Shown: positions 11,189 through 19,405 of the stretch, piece by piece
Layout of the letters: each line of letters opens with the position of its first letter
Numbering within the stretch: the first letter of the stretch is position 1
DNA from: Dacryopinax spathularia
Taxonomy: Eukaryota > Basidiomycota > Dacrymycetes > Dacrymycetales > Dacrymycetaceae
Assembly (NCBI GenBank): GCA_037974965.1
Contig: JBBPFI010000001.1
Coordinates: 1,488,001-1,552,000 of the forward strand
Length of the DNA: 64,000 nucleotides
Direction of reading: 5' to 3'
Notes under the pieces: model-generated
Seen by the model: only the letters and a program-made list of their open reading frames with translations
What the model was told of the DNA's origin: nothing
The model's database searches: none
Translations under genes and position numbers: made by a program

Positions 11189-11646
11189 ATGTTTACCGCC
11201 CTTCGCCGCCCTGTTGCCAACTCGGTTGGCCTTCGTCTCGCGCCCCGCTTCGCCCGCATCGTGCCCACTCTCGCTGTGGGTCGCGTTTTCGCCGTCGGGA
11301 GTGGCCATTTGGGAGTTGCTGGACCGGCTAAGCCGGTCATTAATCGAATGAGCCTGAGGGCTCGTGCGAACAAGGTAAGTGTCTCTTTCATTGAGTGACG
11401 TTGCTGACCTTTGTACAGATTGCCCTTTGTATGGGCTCGCGGGCGACCTATGGACTCGGGATCGTCGGCACTGCTCTCGTAGGGGGCTACTTTGCGTACG
11501 TTTTCGTGTGCAACGAGCTCGCGCGCATCAAAACCGCCTTGCACGATTACGAAGACATCAAGGAGACTGCCCCGCGTGTTTACAAGGACGTCAAGGCGGT
11601 CGGGAGTGCCGTTTGGGAGTGGGGTAAGAAGTTCCTCGGGAAATAA
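11189..11646 (+). CDS. Small membrane protein with mitochondrial-type presequence, carried by the CACTA element
   Basis: Exons 11189-11374 and 11419-11646 join in phase and give 137 residues. The first 35 residues hold seven Arg, no acidic residue and regularly spaced hydrophobics (MFTALRRPVANSVGLRLAPR), a typical mitochondrial targeting profile. One hydrophobic segment follows at about residues 70-90 (YGLGIVGTALVGGYFAYVFV), then a charged amphipathic tail (TALHDYEDIKETAPRVYKDV) ending WEWGKKFLGK. I recognise no family. It lies inside the element between the transposase and the reverse-strand gene and has its own spliced leader. It may be captured host cargo or an element-specific gene; localisation is inferred from composition only. 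Confidence 0.65.
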
Positions 11647-11998
11647 AGGGTTTAATTAGCTTTGTGAGTTTCAGTCGTCTAAGTGAAACCGGTTACTGAC
11701 TACTTCGGCAGAGATTAACTAGTTTTACAGCACCGCTCAGGCTACAAGTGTACGAATGGCTCCAAAATGGTGAATAATGTTCCCCTCTATTTTTACTCAG
11801 TCCCAGGCGCATGCCTGGTGACTCTTTGTTGATTTCTGGCTGTACTCGTGCGCTAAGGCGGCGAGTACTACTTCTTAACTGGTGATATTACCCGGGCAAG
11901 CCCCTACTACAAGAGGCGACGAGGGAACTCGCTATGACTTATGTAGACCCACTTGGGACCACTTTCTGGTGGGCCCAGGCGTGTTCTACACCTGTATC

Positions 11999-12200
11999 AT
12001 CAGCTTCTTCCTCTTCCTCTTCTTCTTCATCATCATCCGCATCTTCAACTTCATCTTCATCTTCCTCTTCATCATCTTCTTCATCTTCATCATCCTCTTC
12101 CTCCTCTTCTTCCTCGTCTTCTTCCTCCTCTTCTTCCTCGTCTTCTTCCTCATCTTCGTCTTCCTCGTCTTCTTCGTCATCTTCTTCTTCAACTTGCTGA
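11999..12200 (+). repeat. CTTCTTC/CATCTTC low-complexity tract
   Basis: About 200 bp of interrupted pyrimidine-rich trinucleotide repeats (TTC, CTC, ATC). It keeps several frames open (poly-Ser, poly-Phe/Leu, poly-Glu/Asp on the other strand), so the long open frames here are not evidence of a gene. Confidence 0.85.
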
Positions 12201-12228
12201 TCCCCTCTTGCAGGCTGTACTACGCGAG

Positions 12229-12279
12229 GTAGGAATGCTTCGAAGTATACCCCGTATATTTCTCGAAGCACTCCTACAG
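12229..12279 (+). repeat. Hairpin intron-like repeat, copy 1 (51 nt)
   Basis: Starts GTAGGAATGCTTCGA and ends TCGAAGCACTCCTACAG. The two arms are inverted complements at 14 of 15 positions, and the unit begins with GT and ends with AG. It is preceded by the 15-mer GCTGTACTACGCGAG, itself directly after a CAG. Confidence 0.7.
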
Positions 12280-12445
12280 GTGCATATCCGCGCGTATGCA
12301 ATATCGGCAAGGCGAACTGCAACAAACAGACGCGAAAAGGTACGGTCTCGTGCTCCTCATCGTCCTCATACTCATCCTCATCCTCGTCCTCCCTCTTTTT
12401 CTCCTGCCGCTCGCTAATACCGTGTCACAGGCTGTACAACACTAG

Positions 12446-12496
12446 GTAGGAATACTTCGAATTTCACCCCGTGAACTTTTCGAAGCATTCCTACAG
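12446..12496 (+). repeat. Hairpin intron-like repeat, copy 2 (51 nt)
   Basis: Same layout as copy 1: GTAGGAATACTTCGA ... TCGAAGCATTCCTACAG, preceded by GCTGTACAACACTAG after a CAG. Arms match at 14 of 15 positions and the loop keeps a central ACCCCGT. Confidence 0.7.
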
Positions 12497-12698
12497 GTCA
12501 ATCCCGGCACTTTCGCAAGATCGTCAAGCGGGTTGCGAACAGCCACCCAACGGTAAGTACGCTCAACTTGATCTGCTCGCCTGCACGCAACTGACTACGT
12601 TGCCCTACGTAGCCATTGCACAGTCGAATTCGCCGGACTTTCGCGTACTTAAACGCTCCCTGCAGCTCGCTCCCTCCTCCAAGTCGCCAACCACCACC

Positions 12699-12980
12699 AT
12701 GCAGTTCCCTGGCGCGTTTCAAGGCATCAAGAGCTTTTTCAAGGTAAGTAAAGTCTTGTTTTGGCATTCATTACTAACCTTACATAAGCTTATCTGGGGG
12801 CACACCCCTTCGTTCGAAGCCCTGCTGCTATTTGCCAATCGGGCCCATAAGTTGATTGCGGCCATCAACCTTGTCCTCACTGGCCTGAAGACAATGAGGG
12901 GACTGTTGAGGGAGTTGAGGGATGGGGGGGAAAGGGGGGAAAGGGGGGAAGGGGGGGAAGGGGGAAATAACCATGTGTAA
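12699..12980 (+). CDS. Small amphipathic protein of the CACTA element, 78 residues
   Basis: An ATG in good context (CCACCACCATGC) opens a 45-nt exon, MQFPGAFQGIKSFFK. A GT-AG intron (12744-12788, acceptor ataag) joins it in phase to 12789-12980. The middle is helical and hydrophobic (ALLLFANRAHKLIAAINLVL) and the C-terminus is a G/E/R repeat encoded by runs of GGGGGAAA. There is no known family. The leader contains two of the hairpin repeats. This is the second small gene between the transposase and the reverse-strand gene. It could be a decayed or very young gene. Confidence 0.4.
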   Translation: MQFPGAFQGIKSFFKVSKVLFWHSLLTLHKLIWGHTPSFEALLLFANRAHKLIAAINLVLTGLKTMRGLLRELRDGGERGERGEGGEGGNNHV

Positions 12981-13508
12981 CTGAGATTTCTCAGTAATCT
13001 TCTCTAATCTTTCCTGTGAGCGTTTCCAAGTCGTTCGCACTAATTTCATTACTAACTACTTTCGCAGCATCGTAACTTACAGATTGTGCTCATCTCTCGT
13101 CTCCCCACTCATTCCTAATGGTACTTCCGTTTCCCCTCTCTTCCCTCCTTTCGTACTTGTTCCGGCCTTGCTCTAAGACCGCTTTCTGGCGGGTTTGGGC
13201 AAGGTCATTAATATCGTCATTATCATTGTCATTGTCATTGATATTGACAATGTTTTCGTAGGCGTCCAAGGGTCTGCGAGGTAAGAGTGTTTCGACACTT
13301 ATCCATGTGAGGATTAGTTTGTCGTAGCATTCTTACAGATCCATATGCCTTTGCCAGGACCGGGCTTTCTCACTCGCTGCTAAGTACTGTCACTGTATCT
13401 CATTCTGAAGTCACTAACTACATTTTACAGGCTTTTCTATACTACTTAGGAGACAGACTAACTACGTAAGTCCTTTTTTTTGGGTTTTTCTTTGGGTACT
13501 TCGGCTGA
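12981..13508. other. Region between the two convergent ends of the CACTA gene set
   Basis: No gene is seen. It holds a short TCATTATCATTGTCATTG run near 13205-13250 and, at 13281-13338, the third hairpin intron-like repeat. It is bounded on the right by the stop of the reverse-strand gene. Confidence 0.5.
13281..13338 (+). repeat. Hairpin intron-like repeat, copy 3 (58 nt, diverged)
   Basis: Starts GTAAGAGTGTTTCGACA and ends TTGTCGTAGCATTCTTACAG. The outer arms still pair (GTAAGA/TCTTAC, CGACA/TGTCG) but less perfectly than in the two copies near 12.2-12.5 kb. Confidence 0.55.
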
Positions 13509-15106
13509 TCAATCCTCTGAGAAATACAGGTCCTCGTCGATCCAGGGGGCATTTCCCTCAATCGCCTGCTGGAAAGTCTCCTCATCAGGGAAGCATTCAG
13601 GTCTGCCCTGAACGGGCTCCCAATGCACCAAGTCGCCGATATTAGACTCTTCCCACTTCGGATCAACCATCCACTGCCAAGGATCCACTCCAGGCAGCCG
13701 ATCCGACTTGCGATTCAAATTCGCACGCATGTAGTGAATCTGCGATTTCGTTCCTTTGCCCTTCCCTTTGCTGATCCTGGCCGGTTTCCCCTTCTTCTTA
13801 GAGAGCCTTTCGAGCTGCTGAAGCAGCTGAAATACCTAATACAGGTGAGTAAGTTTCTTCCATTGTCCTTCACTGCCGCTGCTTACCGACTTCTTCATCC
13901 ACGCTGGTCGTTGCACCTCCACGACGGACACCTCGTCAGCAACGCTGGGATCGCTCATACCCAGCTTCTTGAGTACCGATCCCCGCCAATCGGTACCATC
14001 CTCCATCTCGCCGTCGGACACTTGATCGGGCATCCACTCGTGGTCGAGGAGCTCGGTTGGATCCCATTTCGCCTTGTTGATAAACGCGCGGATGGTTTGC
14101 TTGTCCTTGAGTTGGTCGGAGTACTTCAGCATGAGGTGAGCAAGATGGATCTGCGGATGAGTAGAGGGCTTACCACTTTCCGCCTACTCAAACGCCTGTT
14201 TTGCGACTTGTGAGTTTCATTGTTGTCTACTCGCTCGGATTCTGGCTCAACCCCATCCAGCCATTTGCCCTTCATCGTACTCCACGAGCCCTTCGCGATT
14301 ACTTCAAGGGCGTCTGATTTGAGGAACTCGGGAGAGCTAAAGGTGTCTGCCTATAGAACGATAAGGTAAGTATATGCTCTCTCATAGTGCGGTATGCTCA
14401 CATTAATGGTGCGTAGGACGTTGTCGATCGCCTTTTTTATGATGGCCATGTTATCGGGTGCGTTGACGTTCTTAGAGAAGTCGGGGATGAGAAACGGCTC
14501 AACGCGACCTTCGGGTAGGATAAGGGCTGTGTCGCCCTTGCTGATCATGAGGTTGTACTCCTCATATCCCACGATGGTAAACATTTCCTTTCTGATATTG
14601 TTCTAGCTGACAGTTAGACAGGTTGTTTAACCGCGAAGAGACGAAAGGGACTCACTTGCAACCAGGTACGGTCGTCGTTCTGCTGCTGGCTCAGCTCCGT
14701 CTTCTTCTTCTTAGCAACCTCTTTCCCAGTCTGATCCCCCGGCTCCTCCCCTGGCTCACGCCGCCTCGCTCGCTTCTTGCGAGCGGACATGGCCGCCTGG
14801 CCTTGTACCAGCTCGCGGAGCTGCTTGATCTCGGCCTGAAGCGCGTCAATGCACTCGTCATCGCCTCCCCAGCCATCCGAGGTACGCTGGGTAGTCCTTG
14901 CTGGTGTGAGGGGCCTTTGCTGACGCGCGCGTAGGCTGCTGGAGACTTTTGGTGCGAGGGGAGGAGCTTGCATTAAGGGGGAGAACGGGTCGCTGTCACT
15001 GGCTTGGGTAAGTTCTGAGTATATGCGCCCAAACGAGTACTTACCTTTGGCCTAGCTCGCGCTCGTCGCTGTCCAGTCGTTCGAGCTCATACTCAGTGGA
15101 CGACAT
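13509..15106 (-). CDS. Second large CACTA protein, reverse strand, function unknown
   Basis: Exons 15045-15106, 14656-14998, 14402-14602, 14174-14350, 13887-14150 and 13509-13835 give up to 457 residues. The step between exons 4 and 5 is uncertain: the nearest phase-preserving intron would be only 23 nt, while an acceptor ending AAG at 14124 gives a 50-nt intron and 448 residues. The N-terminus is acidic (MSSTEYELERLDSDERELGQ), then a coiled-coil-like stretch (DALQAEIKQLRELVQGQ) and a strongly basic patch (RKKRARRR, KKKKTE) that could be nuclear-localising. Near the C-terminus is DRLPGVDPWQWMVDPKWEES. CACTA elements usually encode a second DNA-binding or helper protein besides tnp2; that role is an inference from position and charge. 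It converges with the transposase unit. Confidence 0.75.
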
Positions 15107-15420
15107 CTCAAGGGAATCGGAAAGCGGGCGGGAGAAGCTGAGGCTGGTCGAGGGGGAGAAGGGAAAGAGAGAGGGAAAGAGAGAGATGTATGCACGATAC
15201 GACGTGCATAGGATAGACTAATAAATCCCGTCTACCCTCCTCTAGCCCGAGACGAAGGAAGTCGACATAGGAGGGACTACAATAGCCTTTTTGGGTATCG
15301 AGTACCCCCGCGTACGCGCGCTTCCTGGCCGATCATGTACGGGTGCCTGCGCAAAACATCGCGCGCCCCTCCAGCAAGTAGATAGAATAATTTTTTTGTA
15401 TATTAAATAAACTACATTAA

Positions 15421-15435
15421 TTGTATCTAATTGTA
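15421..15435 (+). promoter_or_regulatory. Right copy of the subterminal inverted motif
   Basis: TTGTATCTAATTGTA is the exact inverse complement of 3779-3793, in the AT-rich zone near the right end. A further TTGTATCTAA overlaps it. Confidence 0.55.
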
Positions 15436-15577
15436 TCTAAACTACAAAAAAAAACTCCCCAGGCCAGGATGGGGTGAGTATCCGGGCCTGGAGAGCACCT
15501 CCTCGTACGCGACCTACAGTCACGTGCGGGGACTTCTTGTAGGCGCCCTACGCGCGCCTACAAGACCCTGGGGATAG

Positions 15578-15595
15578 GGACCCCTGAACGCGGTG
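15578..15595 (-). repeat. Right terminal inverted repeat of the CACTA element
   Basis: The reverse complement reads CACCGCGTTCAGGGGTCC and is followed directly by the ACT target duplication at 15596-15598. Confidence 0.93.
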
Positions 15596-15598
15596 ACT

Positions 15599-17474
15599 GC
15601 GGTCCACTGGTAAGTGAACGCCCGGCCAAGTTGATCCGTGCATGCCATGGACAAGCACGATCTCCCGATCTCCTGCGCACGAAAATCCGGCTCCCGCTGC
15701 GGAATAACAAACTCGCCTCCTCTTGTCTCCTTGCCATCCTCCAGATTACCTCCTCCCCAACCGATCGCTCGATCACACTCCATTTTTCTTCCAATAAATC
15801 CAGGAAATACGCTCTAGCTGTGATATACATAGTATTCGGCATGAGTGGGTAACTTAGGTGATTGCGGTAGATTCGGGAGATGTCCCGTCTGTGCGTGTTG
15901 CGTCGCTCCTTCTCACTGACCAGTCATCGAGGAGGCAAGCCTGGCTGGCGCGAACAAACTTCTAGACGTATTTCATTCGGCAGCAATCCTATTGCCCCTT
16001 CTCCTCCTTCGCTTTCGAGCGCTCTTCTGTCTCATCACATCACTGACGCAGATCACTGGGTGAGATGTGGTTTGATTTCTAGTGTGGGAATATGGTGACG
16101 ACACGCGCCCCCGGGGCGCCCGATGAGGGAAGGAAATGGAAGGCGACTGCAGAAGCCTGCTGTCCGCCTTCTGAAGCCGGTTCGTTCGGTGAGCGATGGT
16201 TTGGTTGCCAGGCGGGCCGGGGCCCTTCGCGACCGGTTGGAATTCTGTCTTTCCTTCCGATGGCCCGGGGGCGGTTCCTGACGCAACGAAAGGGGGTGAG
16301 GGACAAAACCGTGAATTGATGTGTCTTGGGCAAGGGTTGCAGGCCGGGCTGAGCTGAGCTGAGCTTGTTGTTGTGGAAGGAGAGTTTCGGCATGATGGGG
16401 TCGTGTGCATGGCATGCTCGTCCCCGATCTCGATTTTGCGTTTGAATAGGTTCAAATTACCCAACGAGATCTGGGACACTCGTGAAACTGAGGGAAAAGG
16501 ACGAGCAAAGGGGGTTGGTTGAGGGACGACGAGGTCTGATGCAGCAGAGCACAAAAAGCTGTCGAGGATTGGGGCTTTTCTTCTCACCGTTCTCCCCTTT
16601 TCCCTCTCTGTTCTCGTGTCCGCCGATCTTCTTCAGCAGCTTGCGGTCGTGATATCAGGAAGCGCCGGTGTGTTCCGAGACCTGGTCGCCTCCTATCTTT
16701 TTCCCTCGTTTCCTCGCTGGTGTCGCCGCTGTATCGGTGTATTGTAAAAGCGCCTGTTGCGTGTGGAGCAGACGAACCATACGGGGAGATCCACGGGTGA
16801 CCATCCATTCCCATCTCCGGGTGATTTCAGGCCGACGTTGCCGGGAAGGGAAGGAGGGTGAGGTCGCGGACACACGTGTTGCGCGGAGCACGGGCAGATT
16901 GCCGTCTATCAGCGCGGGTGGTGCAGCGAGGAAACGGGTGAAGGGTCAGGCCAGCGATGGCATACATCGGCACACGCTGACAACGCACAACGCACACCCA
17001 AATTCGTACTCGTCGGCCTTCCGCTTTCCACCCTCACAACCAAGAAAAGCCATTCCGCATATAAAAGAACACTGTGTAATCGCCGTCTTAGCACCGTTCT
17101 CGAACAACATATCCCCGGAACATCACTACTCGCTCTCCCACCTCGTCACACTCACCCCTTCAACGTGCACAGACGAGTCACACGAACCTCAACTTATCCC
17201 AAACACACATCGTCGCCGCCGCTGACTCCTACCAACCCGCGCTCCATACAACACCAATAGCCCCTATCCCACCCATCTACTCCGCCTCAATAACCCCGCA
17301 CACAGCAAGCATCAAGCTGCTCGCATACCCCGCCTATCCCCGTACTCTCCATCACCGACCAACAGTCCAGGCACAGCAACCAACCCAGGACGTGCCTCAC
17401 ATTCCAGCAGTACCTTACGCTCTCCACCCAAATTCCGCTCCCGCACTGGCCGTCGCCCACCCAGAGCAGCAGCC
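15599..17474. other. Long intergenic region, right flank of the CACTA element
   Basis: No gene was recognised. A minus-strand frame at 15558-15842 crosses the element end, so it cannot be an old gene as it stands. The last 200 bp are C/A rich with CACCC and CAACC runs and probably form the promoter and leader of the gene at 17475. If the CACTA element is removed, the two flanks do not join into a frame I recognise. Confidence 0.5.
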
Positions 17475-18709
17475 ATGTGCATCCCCGCAGACCCCAACGC
17501 GATCGCCGTGAATGCGTGCGTGCTCTGCAGCAGGGTACGCCTGCAGCCTGTCTGCCACCACAAGTGGGCGACCTGCAAGGAACGTCAGAACCACCCAGGA
17601 CACAATAGTAGTGAGTTACAGTTGCTTGCCCGGCGCTCGCAAGGGGCACGAACCTTGCTTCAGCCACACCGTATCACGTACGCACGCTAACGCTTATTCC
17701 GCAGTCTCCTATTTCACAAATGCCGAATACGACATCTTCAACGGGTGCGGATTCTGCAAGGTGCGTCCCCTGCTGCCTCGGCTTCTAGACAAGCTGATGG
17801 CGGTTGCTGTAGATGGCCGCCCTGATGGCCGCTGGCAAAGTGCCACCTGGCAAGAACCGCGGATTTCCGGGATGTTGCCGACCGCCCACCGAGGCCGACG
17901 CTGACCTCATACATGACTCCTTCTGGCCCGCGGCGGCGGCGCTCTGGAAGGTGCCGATACCGGAGAAGGTCCTCCGGCGAATCAGCCCAAGATCCCTACA
18001 GCAAATGCAGCTGAGGAAAGAGGACGGCGGGTCGCCGACGACTTCGAAGTTGTCGCTCAAGACGGCCCTGCCTGGCTCGCCGAGTGATCGCAAGCCCAGT
18101 CCACCAACACCCAGCACCCGAAGCAGTAAGATAACCAGCTCGCCGACAGATACCATCCGCCGCTCAGTCGAGCCTTCTCGACCGGGCATACCTTCCTTCC
18201 CACCATCAACGCGGTCATCACAAATCCGCCCATCACCATCGAACGGCGCGAATGGCCTTTCGAGCCGGATCTACAACCCCCCACCGCCGGTATACATCAC
18301 CATCGATCAATCCGATTCTCCCCCTCCCCCACCTCCTCCCAAGCCCGCCCCGGCACCTGCCCCACCACCCTCAAACGGAAACGGTAACGAAGACCTCTCC
18401 CGCTCCTTCGCCCGTCTAAACGTCTCCAAGCCCCACCTCACCGACCCCAGCAAGAGGAACAGCATCGGCTCCCTCTCCTCGCTGAGCGAAGCCACAGGCT
18501 CAGACTTCACAGACTACCTCTCTGACGCCTCAGACCAGCGGATCCAGCGCGAGGCAGAGGAGAAGGTCACGCAGAAGTGGGACGAGAGGGAGTTCTTACA
18601 GGCCAGGAATAAGGTGGCGGGGATGGACCTCCAGCCGCCGGACTTCTGGGCCAGGAGCGGGAGGTATGGGGAACCGCTGTCGGTTGCGGGGGGGAGGAGG
18701 TCCCGCTAG
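17475..18709 (+). CDS. Conserved-looking cysteine-containing hypothetical protein
   Basis: Exons 17475-17610, 17705-17760 and 17813-18709 give 362 residues. The N-terminal 65 residues hold paired cysteines and histidines (NACVLCSR, VCHHKWATC, FNGCGFCK) that could form a zinc-binding module, followed by RGFPGCCRPPTEADADL. The rest is Pro/Ser rich and probably disordered (SPPPPPPPKPAPAPAPPP), with a short charged helix (DQRIQREAEEKVTQKWDERE) before the C-terminus GGRRSR. I do not recognise the family. The short second exon falls inside the cysteine module, which supports the splice model. The gene lies upstream of TERT on the same strand. Confidence 0.75.
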
Positions 18710-19405
18710 CGGTCTACCGAGGTGCGTGCATATATTCTCCCATTAGACGCATATATGCTGACTATGGGATGCGATACAAGGAAAGAAAGTGATCTCTTAT
18801 ATGCCTATGGATATCCGTCACCCCGTCTCCTTCATTTCTCTTCATCCTTCCCATCCGGACTACTCTACCGCATCGCATTTGATACCTAATCCTCTCCAAA
18901 TCACACCGGAGTCATTCCCCGCACATACCTATGCCCCCACCCATCCAATTTCCACCATTTCCACTTCCATCTCGCACCAATTGTATACTTGCGCAACCAC
19001 TTTCCAGCCTTTGCCTTTGTTTCCCACATGACGCATCTTATCCGTCTTCATATCTTTGATTTTGGCTCGACATGTCTGGCACAAGGGCTTAAGTAGCGCG
19101 ATAGCTGAATAATGGTACATTTTGTCCATGTCACCCCGTGCGCTCGCTTAGAAATGTACATGCTTTGGTTAAGTAACTGGGCTGATGGCGCTGTGAACAT
19201 TGGTCTGGTTGCCCGCGAACATTGGAACTGACTCGGAGAAGCGGAAAATCAGAAGCCGAGCAGACCCCCTCACAAAAGACGCGTCGCGCGACGCGCTTCG
19301 GGAACCGCCGAAACCTGCACTTCTGCAGATCTCCTCGAGCTGACTCCGGCAACTTCAATACTGTCGACTTCTCTCTATCTGTCCTGGCTGGTCTGCTGAA
19401 AACGG
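18710..19405. other. Intergenic region upstream of TERT
   Basis: Nothing gene-like is seen. It should contain the TERT promoter; no clear TATA box is visible. Confidence 0.5.

Larger units (their letters stand above)
3584..15595. mobile_element. Complete CACTA (EnSpm/CMC) DNA transposon, 12,012 bp
   Basis: The left end reads CACTGCGTTCAGGGGTCC; the right end, reverse-complemented, reads CACCGCGTTCAGGGGTCC, 17 of 18 identical. Both ends are flanked by the trinucleotide ACT (3581-3583 and 15596-15598), the 3-bp target duplication expected for CACTA elements. Inside are a full tnp2-type transposase, a Q-rich accessory protein, two small proteins and a reverse-strand protein, all with frames that stay open through their introns. 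AT-rich subterminal zones (about 3730-3840 and 15385-15450) share a 15-bp motif in inverted orientation. Matching ends, an intact duplication and undamaged genes suggest a recent and possibly autonomous insertion; this last point is inference. Confidence 0.93.

Noticed and set aside
11939-12325. Long open frames on both strands (poly-Ser, poly-Glu/Asp)
   Set aside because: They are produced by the TTC/CTC/ATC low-complexity tract and have no start context or splice support.
15558-15842. Minus-strand frame across the right CACTA end (LEEKWSVIERSVGEEVIW)
   Set aside because: It runs over the element boundary and does not continue into the left flank after excision, so it cannot be an ancestral gene in this form.
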